From the NCBI GenBank assembly GCA_963989385.1, contig OZ022498.1, positions 103,091,298 to 103,155,297 of the forward strand: a stretch of 64,000 nucleotides of DNA, given 5' to 3'. Position 1 is the first letter of the stretch. Every line of letters begins with the position of its first letter. Source of the stretch: Ctena decussata. Lineage: Eukaryota > Mollusca > Bivalvia > Lucinida > Lucinidae. Both the position numbers and the translations under genes were made by a program. Below are positions 1-10,675 of the stretch, in pieces. The notes beneath the pieces are model-generated. The model had not been told where the DNA came from, did no database searches, and was given only the letters and a program-made list of their open reading frames with translations.

Positions 1-194
1 AGCACTCATGTAAGATCCTCTATATCATAGAGCTGAAAACTAGTTGTAGTTAAGTGAAAACAGTTCAAGTACCGCCGCTCAGTACGTCCGTCAAATTCAA
101 GTAGCGAGAACACACCTGCAGGGGAAGTCATTCTGCAAAAGACATACATGTATATTTGCTTCACTTATCAAAAACAACGCATGAAACTTTTGCT
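1..194. other. Unassigned sequence
   Basis: No recognisable gene or repeat. Short open frames only. Confidence 0.5.
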
Positions 195-560
195 GTCAGA
201 TGGCAATTGCTTTAATTCTACAGCATGCATGCTTAGTGGTTAATCCGGTCATGGTTACAACAATGACTCACTCTTTAGTCGCCCGCCGGAGGGTCGAGCA
301 TCAGACCCAGTGATATCTTGGACATAAAGCTATTTACATGTGTGTTATTTGGTCGGAGCCGGCGCTTTCCTTGTGTGTTGCTTGACCAATCAGGGTTCCC
401 TGAGCTGCTGGTTTGTTGTTGTTGTTGTTGTTATTGTTTGTGTTTTGCTCTTTTATGCAGTGGTGTTGTTTGACATCCAAAGGATTTCCAGGTGTCACAG
501 TATGCTGTTTCTGCCGAGTCCTCGTCTTTACTTCATCCGTATTATGTTTTTTTACCCATG
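195..560 (+). pseudogene. Penelope-like RT C-terminal remnant plus 3' region
   Basis: The frame around 202-270 reads LQHACLVVNPVMV, which parallels RQSACLVINPITV read on the minus strand near 16.65 kb in this window. A shifted frame continues with a reading similar to the last residues of that protein. From about 320 the DNA (AAAGCTAT, then TTGGTCGGAGCCGG and TGTTGCTTG) follows the same order as the 3' flank of the minus-strand copy at 16.35-16.60 kb. It is therefore a diverged, frameshifted copy of the same retroelement in plus orientation. Only the extreme C-terminus and the following non-coding part remain. A TTG microsatellite lies at about 413-436. The 73-residue open frame starting at 340 is part of this non-coding region and is not a gene. 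Confidence 0.55.
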
Positions 561-681
561 ACGATTCTTTGATGGATTAGGAAACCTTCACACGAACCGC
601 ACATGCGCAGATTTGCTTACCTGAGTATATTTTACATATAGAAATTTTACTCACGTAAGTAAATACGCCTTTTTATGGAGC

Positions 682-1125
682 TCGGGAGGGAACATGGCAA
701 TAAATACACTGATTTCGTTCCCACGAAATGCATTTCGTTCCACCGCAATACTTTTCCGTTTCCTAAAAATAGCATTTCGTTGCCTGAAAATAATATTCCG
801 TTCCCACGCTTTACTTTTTCGTTCCCTAAAAACAGCATTTCGTTCCCTAAAAATAATATTACGTTCACACGTTTTAGTTTTTCGTTCCCACAAATAATAT
901 TTCGTTCCCCCAAAATAATATTTCGTTCCCACGCATTACTTTTTCGTTCCTTCAATATAATATTTCGTTCCCTCGAAATAATATTCCATTCCCATGCTTT
1001 ACCTATTCTTTCCCAAGCAATAATATTTCATTTCCATAACATAATATTTTGTTCCGTCAAATCAACATTTCGTTCCAATGCAACAGCTTTTCGTTTCCTC
1101 GCAAAAGTATTTGGCGATCATAAAA
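682..1125 (+). repeat. TTCGTTCC minirepeat array, left arm
   Basis: Units of about 17-25 bp alternate between TTCGTTCCC(T)-AAAATAATA and TTCGTTCCCACGC-ATTACTTT. Spacing is irregular and units have diverged by point changes. The array produces a long low-complexity open frame (FRS, KIIF, HALLF patterns) that should not be annotated as a protein. Confidence 0.85.
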
Positions 1126-1565
1126 GCAAAGTCATAGTGTATTTAACCAGTCGGGCATCCAAGCTAGATAGTATATTCAACATGGTACAAGTTTTAAAGT
1201 GGCTCTGTTTTTCTCATGGCGAACCATATTATACATCTTTACTTTTATTATTATTTCATTTTTCATTATTATTATTACTATTATTACTAAATAAACTTAT
1301 AATTAGTATTTGTTTGTTTTTAAACTGGAACCAGTCTAGTATGTCTCAATTTCTAGAATTTTATATTGTTTTTAAAATATGTAGTTCGATTGTCATGTTC
1401 AAATTTTTGACAAAGTGCGAGACTGTCTTGCTGTACGATGTGATTATCATTTTTAAATGCTTTTATTGAAAACAGAGCTGTCCTCAACGCCCATTGTAAA
1501 GAAAGATCATGATGCACTGATCCGTCTGAAGCTAAAATAGATGTATTATTATTCCAATGCCTCAA
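1126..1565. other. Non-repetitive spacer of the foldback element
   Basis: AT-rich sequence without the TTCGTTCC unit. It separates the two arms and holds no recognisable coding sequence. Confidence 0.5.
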
Positions 1566-2290
1566 AATAGTAAATCGTGGTAACGGAATATTATTGCGTG
1601 AGAACGAAATAGTAATTTGTAGGATCGATATACTAATTTGATAGAACGAAATATTATTGCGAGCTAACACTAGTATTTTATGGACACAAATTTGTTGTGC
1701 GAGGGAAAGAAATATTAGTATGTGCAAACGAAATGGTTATGCGAGGAAATGAAATGTTATTTTGGATGAAAGACATACTATTTTGAGAAAGAAAAAAATA
1801 TAATTTTGAGGGAACGAAAAAGAAATGCGTGGGAACGAAAGACTATTTTAAGGGAACGAAATCCTATTTTGAGGGAACTATGCTTGAGGTAAAGTATGGG
1901 AACGAAATATTATTTTGAGGGAAGAAATACATGTATAAAGTAGAGGAAATGAAAAAGTAATGCGTAGGAACGAAATATTATTTTAAGGGAACAAAATGGT
2001 ATTTGAGGGAACGGAAAAGTAAAACGAGGGAACGCAATATTTTTTAAGAGAACTAAATTTTAAATTGAAGGAACGAAAAAGTAATGCGTTGGAACGAAAT
2101 ATTATTTTGAGGAAACGAAATGCTATTTTGAGAGAACATAAAATAAAGCATGGAAATTGAATATTAAATTGAGGGAACGAAACAGTAATGCGGGGGAACG
2201 AAATTTTGAGGGAACGCAATATTATTTTGAGAGAACGGAAATGTAATGCGTGGGGATTAAATGCATTTCGTGGAAACGAAATCTGTATAT
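1566..2290 (-). repeat. TTCGTTCC minirepeat array, right arm
   Basis: The same units as 682-1125 but on the opposite strand (GGAACGAAA with TATTATTTTGAGG spacers). It is longer than the left arm and ends at a CGTGGAAACGAAATC block that mirrors the left terminus. Confidence 0.85.
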
Positions 2291-2363
2291 GTTTTGCCAT
2301 GCCTCCCTCCCCCCCGCCCCCGGGCTCCGTACATTTTGAACGCAAATACACACGTAAGTGTAA

Positions 2364-2889
2364 TTGCTTATTAGCAAATTTTGCTCCTAGTCTGAGCTAT
2401 TGCAAAAGTGTACTTGCACATATGCAAAGTTACTCTTGGAGTATTTTTCGTCATAGGGGATTACTTGTATATATTTTTAAACTACTGTTATGGCATAGGA
2501 CAAAGTGGATTTTGGAATTTTGTATTACCCAATTTATACCGGTATGTTCAGAAAAAAGTAAGATCCAAATCTCCAATCCTCCCTAGCCCAACCTGTTTGA
2601 TGCGGATTATATTGCTGAGCCTATCACTGTCAGCGTTACCATGGGCACTGGCATGGCAGCTTCGTGTATGGTATCTCTCGCACCAGTGGTCATTTTCTTA
2701 TAAAATTTAAAGGTTATACTACTCAGATATATCAAAGAAGTGCTTGAATTTCATTTACCTTAATCTCATTTTCAAGGCCAGCACTGGATAAAAATAGGTA
2801 AATTTTAGCCAAATCCTGCTTGAGTGTTTCTTATCTGTCAGCATTTTGTAGATATAAAAAGTTGAATAACATTCTAATGACCTTTACTT
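2364..2889. other. Unassigned sequence
   Basis: No gene, array or inverted repeat recognised. Confidence 0.4.
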
Positions 2890-3621
2890 TATGTTCACTG
2901 GGCATACTGTAAAATATGGTATGACGGATTGGTATGTGGTATGGTATGAAAATCCCATTCCATACCACATACCATACCAAAAGTATTAGTGACCTGTAGT
3001 CTAATCTAGATCTTTAGTCTCTGAAAGTCAATAGCAGTCAGACCTTGATATAGGAGATAACGGGAATCCCCGGAGTGACGTCATCGGATGATCACGTGGG
3101 TAGATTGGTTGGCAAAAAGATAACGACAGTCAGTGGTCTTCTATGGGATTTTGCTGAAAATTAACCTCTGAAATACGTAAAACATAGTTCAGATAAATAG
3201 AAACCGATAAAACCAGTGTAAATATCGTCTTAATCGCTTGTCGCGCGAAAAAAGAGAGTTATTTAATATTATTTTAAGTCATTTAATTACTCGGTCTCTA
3301 CATACATTGACTCGTCCCGGAACCGGACTTTTCTCTTAATAACTTTGATTGAAAAAGATTAATGAAATAAAAAATAAAATAAGTCGAAAATACTAAAGAT
3401 CAGTATTGTAACCTTTTAATCTTTTCGACAATCAAGGTGATAAGTAAATATACCTCGGGTAATAAAAATGAAAGATAATAAAACAAAGAAACTTGTATCC
3501 AACGAGAACTAAAGCAAAATTAATAAAAAAAAATATTGATCTGGTTTAAGGACAAGAAAATTAAAAAAAATCAGATAAGTAAATGAATTAATATTCATGA
3601 CTGCAATTCAAAAGAGGATAT

Positions 3622-3732
3622 TATAAAACGGTAAAGGATAATGTTTAAGTAAAAAACCTTCTTTTTTGGAATTACTACATTTATCAGTAATTACCACATT
3701 ATCAAGTCCGAGCTCATGACATTTGAACAACA

Positions 3733-3774
<42 letters not shown>

Positions 3775-3882
3775 GATAAAACGGTAAAGGATAATATATA
3801 AACAGATCAGAACAATCTCTGTTTAGAAATGCAGTAATTACCACATTATTTAGTCCGAGCTCACGACATCTAAACAATAAAT

Positions 3883-3909
<27 letters not shown>
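3622..3909. repeat. Tandem duplication ending in CT microsatellites
   Basis: Two consecutive copies start with AAAACGGTAAAGGATAAT (3626 and 3779), continue through TTACCACATTAT and GTCCGAGCTCA, and each ends in a (CT)n tract (about 3737-3769 and 3884-3909). The copies are about 150 and 130 bp. Frames here are repeat-derived. Confidence 0.8.
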
Positions 3910-3914
<5 letters not shown>

Positions 3915-4517
3915 TTATGCTTGTCATATTTTATGAAGGGATAAGCAAATTAATACATGTATCAAAATATCATGGATTATAATGATATAATGATCGAGTT
4001 TTATTTGATAAGTAAAATAGTCACACCGCCAAAACCGTATATTATACACACAAGTTAATATGACATTGTCACCGAAGGGCACCAGCGGTGTTCTTTGAAA
4101 TATGATAATTAAAGATTTCCCTTATCAATAGACCCGCTGAATACCGGATACATTCATTTATAAACAATAAACAACCGGTTTAATTTCAAAGAAATGTACA
4201 CCAGCTGATACAGAAACATTTTTAGAGTGTAGCTATAAATCTTATGGCATTTTATGTGGAACCAATTTAAATTAATTAGGAAAGAGAATAGAACAATATT
4301 TCAGAATAAAATACCTAAATTTCTCAGCGTTATCATTTATATAAAAATATTCATCATAATGCGCAAAATACACGGCATGATTAATTCCATAGTTTAACAT
4401 AACCCAATAATCGTTCAATATAGCGCGTAATTGATTATCGACTTCTTGCCAACCAGAGTGGGGAATCCCCTGGAAATCCTTATCGATGACGTCATCGCGT
4501 TTTCTCCTATAAGGATT

Positions 4518-4679
4518 ATACCCATCATCATCAAATGCATGTCAACAATGTTAACAAGATCACCTCTGTATAAGCAGTATACCCATTATTATCAAATGCA
4601 TGACAACAATGTTAACAAGATCACCTAGAGAGGTGACCTTGTTAACATTGTTGTCATGTATTTGATAATGATGGGTATC
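4518..4679. repeat. Direct duplication followed by perfect-type hairpin
   Basis: A block with ATCAAATGCATG, ACAACAATGTTAACAAG and ATCACCT occurs twice directly (about 4527-4566 and 4589-4626) and then once inverted (4627-4679), so 4579-4679 folds into a hairpin of about 50-bp arms centred near 4629. Confidence 0.85.
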
Positions 4680-4806
4680 ATGGCCAAATAATAGTTTGGT
4701 ATGGTCGTTTGGTATGGTATGTGGTATGGTATAGGATTTTCATACCATACCACATACCAATCCATCATACCATACCATATTTTACAGTATGCCTGTTCAC
4801 TGGCAG

Positions 4807-5249
4807 CATGGGACCTAATAAATCAAAGGTCGGGCTAATAGAGGGTTTTGGTTTATCTCTTGAAATAATAGGCAGAACCTACGAAAGTTGGTGTCCTATG
4901 CAATTGGAGGAGCAAAATTAATACACAGCAATTGTGGGTGAGGTCAAGGATCAATAAATAGGATTTCGGCGCTTCTATTACGATAACTTTTTTTAGATTC
5001 ATTCCATATTTGGTCTATGATAACTTTATAACACTGAGTTACTAGTTGCAGTCATTTAACTGCACATAAGCAAAAACGAAGAAGTCACCTAGCTCTCTGT
5101 TGCGTACAGAAAGATGTATTGTTTTCAGTATTTTCCACACAAAAACAGTTCAGATTCAGTCCCGCCGCGGCCTTCAAACTACTGTATCAACTGAAAGCAC
5201 ACACATGTTACTATTATGTGGTAACGCGTGATGTGTGATCTGTTATAGG
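4807..5249. other. Unassigned sequence
   Basis: Nothing recognisable beyond short AT-rich tracts. Confidence 0.4.
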
Positions 5250-5420
5250 AATAAAGAGCTTGCATTTGTCTGAGAACATTTTTCCCGACAATAAAGACTG
5301 TCTAATACAAACCAATTTAGATACTGTTGCAATACCTAATTTGTCTGGCCGCAATCCGCTAAACTGATTTAGAGATGTGTGCAGATTTTGAGTCTTTAAC
5401 GTAGTTGTTTATTGTTAAAA
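5250..5420 (+). repeat. Interspersed repeat Y, copy 1
   Basis: Shares CTGTTGCAATACCTAATTTG, TCTGGCC, GCTAAACTGATTTAG and TTTTGAGTCTT in the same order with 32095-32250. Non-coding; class unknown. Confidence 0.65.
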
Positions 5421-5697
5421 ATGAAGTTTCTTGAATAGCGAATACAAACATGGTTCAACGGTTCAGTCAGTCACACAAGTTTGAGTAATTGCTTTCTTAT
5501 AAATTATTGTGAGAAAATCCATTTAGAAATCATGAAAACCAGCCCCGGATCCAGAAGATGGGCTTTGGGGCTTCTGGTTCGCCATCTTGGCCTCTTATAT
5601 ACATATGTTTTGTATAATGTGTAGGTCCCAAGATAATAAAGGGTATCTAATGACGGTTTAAGTAATTTATCCATGTGGTTAGATTCAAATTTAGGTT
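5421..5697. other. Unassigned sequence
   Basis: No feature recognised. Confidence 0.4.
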
Positions 5698-5766
5698 GTA
5701 ACATCTCATTAGAATCGCCTCGCCTCATCGCCTTGCCGAGCCGAGGCGATTCTAATAAGATATCAC
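5698..5766. repeat. Palindrome around AGAATCGCCTCG
   Basis: TTGTAACATCTCATTAGAATC at the left is mirrored by GATTCTAATAAGATATCACAA at the right, around a GCCTCGGC-rich centre. Likely a small hairpin MITE. Confidence 0.75.
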
Positions 5767-5844
5767 AACATATATTTCAAGGCAAAAAAAACTTTGTCAA
5801 AAATTCTCATCCAACAGATTCCTAATAACGTCACATATTTTCAA

Positions 5845-5990
5845 GCCCCCCCCCCCCACCTTCCACCCACCCAGCCAACAAACACACATACATTTCGGCA
5901 CCTCCAAGCCCTACCAGTCCCCTACACCCACCCACCCACCCGCCCAACCAACAAACACACATATATTGCTGCACCTCCCATGCCTACCAT
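5845..5990. repeat. C-rich tandem duplication
   Basis: A poly-C run is followed by two copies of a CCACCCACCC, CCAACAAACACACATA, GCACCTCC block about 75 bp apart. It yields a proline/threonine-rich frame that is low-complexity, not a gene. Confidence 0.7.
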
Positions 5991-6054
5991 GTATCCAAAG
6001 CCCCACCAGCGTCTGGTGGTCTGAAACCGGGCCTGAAAAAATACATCTTTCCGT

Positions 6055-6130
6055 AGAAGCAACGATCAGGAACTGATACGATCAAATACCACATCCCGCC
6101 CATGAAACCAATACGAAGTTACAACCCCAA
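6055..6130 (-). repeat. Diverged fragment of the Penelope-type 3' region
   Basis: CGATCAGGAACTGATACGATCAAA followed by a CAT-rich segment parallels the AGACCAGGAACTGAAAC end of the repeat at 9283. Confidence 0.4.
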
Positions 6131-6607
6131 AAAAGGTGATAAGAGTGGATAACAAAAGAAATCCTATCTAATGTAAGTAGCCACAGAGCTTCTATAAACA
6201 GCACACAAATATACTCCAATGCTAAACAAAAGTTATAAAGCATCTTTCATATTTAATAGAGCCTGATGAAAGTACATTCAAACCTCGGTAAACCATATGT
6301 TGATACATGTAGTTCCTGCGCAGAAAGACGCAGATTACACGTACTACTCTAGATAGACGAACGCACCGACAGATAATGTAACAGAAACTGTGTTAAAACG
6401 GCTCATGGGATACAACTGCAAAGTAAAAAAAAATAAGAAAAGCTCATGGGATGGCAATAGCATAGTCCCGAAAAAAAGTCTCATCGGATACAATAGCAGA
6501 GTAAAAACTAAATAAATTAAGGATTATGATATAGCTTAAGCATAGTTTAAAAAAGACTCATGGGATACAAGAGCAAAGTAAAAGAAAATAAAAGGCCATC
6601 AGCCAAG
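6131..6607. other. Degenerate short repeats around CTCATGGGAT
   Basis: The phrase TCATGGGATA with GCAAAGTAAA recurs near 6404, 6443, 6550 and again at 7905-7960, on both sides of the next element. This could be an old array split by it. No gene. Confidence 0.35.
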
Positions 6608-7851
6608 TGTCACCCGACGTTTGAAATTTGTCACAAACTGCAGCCCTTTATTCCGTTTCAGAGTAACTGTATGGCCAAAACAAAAAAATATGCGTACAAC
6701 AGAATCTGGTAAGGAAATAATAATTGAAGCATAAGCAATGACATATACCCAATTACTGGGCCTCTATGAGGTTATAAAATACTTAAGTTCAGGACTGGGC
6801 GTATGTGTGTAAAATCAGGTTACTGAAACTTAAGGCCCTTACAGAATGCCTAAATATCAAGCCCATATACCCAATAACAAAATAAGAAGGGCCATAATCC
6901 TCCTAATATGAATCTGATGAAAAATGAACAGTGCATTTATGAGGATTCAGCCCATTAATATGTTATCCTTTTAAATTTAAGTGAATGTCTATTATCTATG
7001 AAAGGGGAATAACTCTGTCACTAATAAATTTAGCATATCCTAACAATAATCAGAATACTCAATTTACAAAATGCTAATAGCATACTAAATTTCAGCTCTC
7101 TCGATCAAACAGTTCAAAAGTTGGAAAATTGCCAAAAACGACAAAGGGCCATAACTTTGTAAATATAGGGCAATTGAAATTCCAAAATCACATGCACATC
7201 TTCAGATCTAGATGAAACATTCTGCACAATTTCAAGTCAATCTGATAAAAGATGTGGCAGGAGTTGCGGGGACAAGGTCTGAGTCAGCAAGGGCCGTAAC
7301 TCCATCAAAAATGGCCGAAACAAAAATCAAAAACCACATGCACATCTTCATATCATAAGAATACAATCTGTAAAATTTCAAATCAATCCGATGAAAGATG
7401 AAGGAGGAGTTGCGGGGACAAGATTTCGGACAGACGGAAAATGCCAAAAACAACAAAGGGCCATAACTTTGTAAAATATAGGGCAATTGAAATTCCAAAA
7501 TCACATGCACATCTTCAGATCTAGATCAAACATTCTGCAAAATTTCAAGTCAATCTGATAAAAGATGTGGCAGGAGTTGCGGGGACAAGGTCTGAGTCAG
7601 CAAGGGCCGTAACTCCATCAAAAATGGCCGAAACAAAAATCAAAAACCACATGCACATCTTCATATCATAAGAATACAATCTGTAAAATTTCAAATCAAT
7701 CCGATGAAAGACGTAGGAGGAGTTGCGGGGACAAGATTTCGGACGGACGGACGGAAGGACGGACGGAAGGACGGATAGACGGACGGACGGACTGACACAC
7801 GGACGGACGAGGGTCATTTCTATAGTCCCCCTCCGCCTACGTCGGGTGACA
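6608..7851 (+). mobile_element. Tandem-monomer/GGAC element A (pearl- or Helentron-like)
   Basis: Bounded by a perfect 13-bp inverted repeat: TGTCACCCGACGT at 6608-6620 and ACGTCGGGTGACA at 7839-7851. The core holds four monomers starting with AAGGGCC(A/G)TAACT at about 7142, 7288, 7454 and 7601. They form a higher-order pair: monomers 1 and 3, and 2 and 4, are nearly identical with a 312-bp period. A (GGAC)n tract follows at 7739-7808, then a short C-rich tail. Tandem core, ACGG microsatellite and conserved flanks match the remembered description of bivalve pearl elements and of non-autonomous Helentrons. The two minus-strand frames of about 90 residues are repeat-derived. Confidence 0.75.
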
Positions 7852-8276
7852 ATAAATAACGGCGCACGGCATAGCTATAGAACAGTGTCCGAAAAGAAAA
7901 GAGTCATGGGATAGCAAAGGCAAATTAAAAAAGGTTTCATGGGTTAGCAATAGCAAAGTAACCGCTGCAAGCAATGGTGAATATCAATTTTCATCAGTGC
8001 CGCCGTGAGAAGTGTAGTGACAGTACTCATTTTTTATGAGATAACTTACGTTTTTTCTCTCTAATCTCGTTTCATGGTCTTTCATCCGAAAAGCCTTCCG
8101 ATCTGTGTCTAGGAACTAGAGTTGATTTTACCAGGAAATTCGACTACGCGATACTAAAGAAATGAACAAATAAAAGATACTGCAAATATTTTTTTTAAAA
8201 CATCTGATTTAGATGGACTGACAGTATAGATATACTAAATCATTTATCTTGGTGTATTGTTCAGAAGAAAACTACA
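7852..8276. other. Unassigned sequence
   Basis: Continues the TCATGGGATA-type short repeats to about 7960; beyond that nothing recognised. Confidence 0.35.
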
Positions 8277-8463
8277 AATCACACATATTAAGCGACACGA
8301 GAAAACCAACAAAGTTAGATCTCTATAAGCACTATGCTTGTTTTCTAATCCTATATTGTGTCTGTGTTTTTGTATATAATATATAGCCTATGCTATGTTT
8401 ACATAATTTGAATAAAATACTGTTTAAACCAATCACACATATTAAGCGACACGAGAAAACCAA
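8277..8463. repeat. 33-bp direct duplication flanking a 121-bp insert
   Basis: The same 33 bases occur at 8277-8309 and 8431-8463; they include the ACACGAGAAAACCAA end of the GAGCC palindrome. Between them is an AT-rich segment ending AATAAAATACTG, resembling a polyadenylation region. Confidence 0.8.
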
Positions 8464-8676
8464 AAAAGTGGTTGTGCGCCCAGCGCAGACTCAGATCAGA
8501 CTGGGCATCCACCCAGTCAGATCACAGTCTTCGCTGTCCGCATGGAGGTAGCTTAAACCCTTAGCTACCCTTCAAGCGCTAAGTAAAGACTCTGATCAGA
8601 CTGGGTGGATGCCCAGGCTGATCTGAGTCTGCGCTGGGCGCACAACCACATTGTTTGTTTTCTCGTGTCGCGGCTC
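8445..8676 (+). mobile_element. GAGCC palindrome MITE, copy 1
   Basis: Near-palindrome with ~95-bp arms: CGACACGAGAAAACCAA at the left, TTTTCTCGTGTCGCGGCTC at the right, and GATCAGACTGGG with CGCTGGGCGCACAACCAC in the arms. The asymmetric centre (GTCCGCATGGAGGTAGCTTA) sets the orientation. The outer GAGCC of the left end is lost. No coding capacity. Confidence 0.9.
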
Positions 8677-9282
8677 GTATGGTTTTGCGCACCGCCTTTT
8701 GTCCTGATGACATAATAATTGGCAAGACGCACATAATTTCAATGTATATTGGAATTGCCATATAAACGTAACCTTGTGAACCCTGCTCTTTTGCTTGTTT
8801 TCAGGTTATGAACCTGTCTTCTACCGATTCCTAGGACAACCCTCGTAAATTTATCGGGTTGAATCCAAAATGTTCATATTGTCGATACATCATATGATTG
8901 ATTTCAAACCTATGTGCCATGTAGGATTTTTTTTTACATATTAACTCTCACCCTTGTGCTTCGTTCCTGTTTTTGCTAAGACTTATGCATAAACTGATTT
9001 AAGGCGAATGGATATCCTTTCTGGGAAGGATCTCTACATCATCATCTTACTTGTTAGGACCTACTATTATCTCATTTTCTGAGGTGGGGGGGGTGGAGAG
9101 AATTCAAAGAGCAGATTCATTCGTTTGAAAATTTTAAGTTTCATATTCATTTTTGAAAGGCTTTCGCAACCAGAGAAGAAAACAGGAAGTCATAAGAATA
9201 GTCTATCTTTGAAACGGTGATGGAAACACATGACAGTATATTCACACACCACACCTATACGTGTTGTTAATGTCGATAAAAA
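8677..9282. other. Unassigned sequence
   Basis: No gene or repeat recognised apart from a G-rich run near 9085. Confidence 0.4.
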
Positions 9283-9660
9283 TAAAAAGTATGCAAAGAC
9301 CAGGAACTGAAACAATCAAAATCCAAATCCAGCCCTCAAACCATAGTTGGAAACAACTAAGATTACAAATAATCAAGATACAGAGAACATATGGCCAACC
9401 GAGTGAGCAGCTTGTTCCCAAAAGCTGGCCACTCAGCAACCCAAACCGAACCAAAAATAATAAGAACATACATAAGGTAAAACATCACAGAAACTCTGAC
9501 ACCAAAAACAGGCAACAGAGAACCACAACAGAACTACCGCCTTGGAACGGTCAGTAATGAATTACTGGGGGGCTTAAATCGATTTTACAGGCCCAACCTC
9601 ACCCTCAGTTTCTGAAGTGGTACAAAACATTTAGTTGGTTGTTCGGTTCGCATGATAACC
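9283..9660 (-). mobile_element. Penelope-type 3' region, copy 1 (5' truncated)
   Basis: Almost identical to 15986-16350. Read on the minus strand, both copies and the one at 47648 end at the same point (GGTCTTTGCATACTTTTTA) but extend to different distances at the other side, as expected for 5'-truncated retroelement insertions. Frames of 75 and 98 residues here are non-coding by-products. Confidence 0.8.
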
Positions 9661-9879
9661 TAAGGTAAGTCAAAGTCACAAGGCGCAGTCATGCAAAGCA
9701 CCGAAAGAAGAAGTTGAGAGGGGAAAAAATAACGCTGAAGACATAATGGAAGAACACATTTTTGATATCAGACACATTAAATGAAAACAAAATCTTCAGT
9801 TGAACCGATTTATGACCAGTGACCAAGTCTATCCTTATCAAATGGATGACCCCATTTGCCAAATAAGGGGTATCAGGTT

Positions 9880-9970
9880 CAGTTTAGCATTTTGCGGCGT
9901 CTGAACTTGGTCGGCACTGTTTCCTTATGCCCTATATATTGGACGCTAGGCATTAATGGGTTAATAAACA
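9880..9970 (-). repeat. Interspersed repeat V, copy 1
   Basis: CATTTTGCGGCGTCTG and, further on, CTAGGCATTAATGGGTTA are the reverse complement of the order seen at 19811-19910. Confidence 0.6.
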
Positions 9971-10470
9971 TAGCATAAGTGCAGTGCAATTTACATACGG
10001 CTTGCGTTACAAGATAGTCTCATTTGTCAGGCTTGTGGTCATCAGGCAAATCGATCTTGTTACATGTTTGTATCTGATCGTAACTACTGGCGGCCAATCC
10101 GCTTAGCACTGATAAGACAATTTATTGAAACCGGTAAAGTGCAGTTTTGTAGGCTTTCGTTTTAGTGCACTTTCGTAACTTACGTCGTGGTGTATGCCCA
10201 TGTGGCTGTGAAACCGCAAGTACAAAAAGGGTTTTCGTCTAGTCCTTTATCTGTCTTGATTACATAATGTGATGTGCAATAAGTTTTAAACATTTTTACA
10301 ATGATAAAGTTCTTACAATTTAAGAATTGTCAAGTGTCTTCTAATATTTCGTTTACTATATCATATTCCATAGATGTAATTAATTAAACGCCACATTTTA
10401 TATAGATTTTTTTTACTTAAACAGTTAAAGAAGAGCGTACCATAAAAAGGAAATAGGGAAACAGTACAAA
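9971..10470. other. Unassigned sequence
   Basis: No recognisable feature. Confidence 0.4.
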
Positions 10471-10530
10471 CCAAGACGCCGCAATGCACGGCGTCTGAAT
10501 AGCGTCTGCACTATTTGAATAAGATAAATC
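10471..10530 (+). repeat. Interspersed repeat V, partial copy 2
   Basis: AGACGCCGCA, GGCGTCTG and CTGCACTATTTGAATA match the 3' half of the repeat at 19811-19920. It contains a short hairpin GACGCCG/CGGCGTC. Confidence 0.55.
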
Positions 10531-10611
10531 TCTTAAATCAGATAAAAAAGATAAGAACCAGACACTCCTTCATTACCAAATGGACTCATCCATGCAATAA
10601 AGATATATACT

Positions 10612-10675
10612 GACTGGTTGTTTTGGGTTTAACGGTTCTTCGAGACAGTATGTCAGTCCATATCGAGCATGTTGT
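10612..10675 (+). repeat. SINE-like fragment (GGGTTTAACG type)
   Basis: TTTGGGTTTAACGG, GAGACAG and a CAGTCCATATCG block parallel 52598-52650. Similar GGTTTAACG sequences are remembered as part of molluscan SINEs; identity not verified. Confidence 0.4.

Larger units (their letters stand above)
647..2363. mobile_element. Foldback element with minirepeat arms
   Basis: The two ends are inverted copies of each other: CACGTAAGT, then AAATACGC, a GGAGC/GGGAGGG block, CATGGCAA and GATTTCGTT at 650-720 reappear reversed at about 2270-2360. Inside the ends lie two oppositely oriented arrays of about 20-bp units built on TTCGTTCC, so the two halves could pair over several hundred bases. This is the architecture of foldback transposons: long inverted repeats with internal tandem repetition. 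No transposase is visible inside. The arms differ in length (about 440 and 720 bp). Open frames of 93-264 residues within it are by-products of the unit and repeat the same short peptide pattern. Confidence 0.75.
2890..4806. mobile_element. 1.9-kb inverted-repeat element with GGTATGGTATG ends
   Basis: The left end reads GTTCACTGGGCATACTGTAAAATATGGTATG and so on; its reverse complement closes the element at about 4740-4806. Just inside each end is a further palindrome of ATTGGTATGTGGTATGGTATG. Homology continues inward: GGGAATCCCC, GACGTCATCG and GGTTGGCAA near 3070-3115 recur inverted near 4450-4495. No coding sequence is recognisable, so it is best read as a non-autonomous DNA element with long imperfect inverted repeats. 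Simple CT arrays and local duplications fill the interior. Confidence 0.65.

Noticed and set aside
675..1469. 264-residue plus-strand open frame
   Set aside because: It is the translation of TTCGTTCC minirepeats followed by AT-rich sequence; the peptide is reiterative and similar frames exist on both strands.
7232..7817. Two near-identical ~90-residue minus-strand proteins in tandem
   Set aside because: They are the 312-bp tandem dimer of element A read in one frame, and one runs into the GGAC microsatellite.
8579..8761. Short frames with SADSDQPGHPPSLIRVF or MSRDTRKPTK
   Set aside because: These peptides come from the GAGCC palindrome and recur at every copy; not proteins.
9242..9557. Overlapping 75- and 98-residue frames repeated at 15.9 and 47.7 kb
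   Set aside because: They lie in the non-coding 3' region of the Penelope-like element; identity across copies reflects DNA repeat homology.
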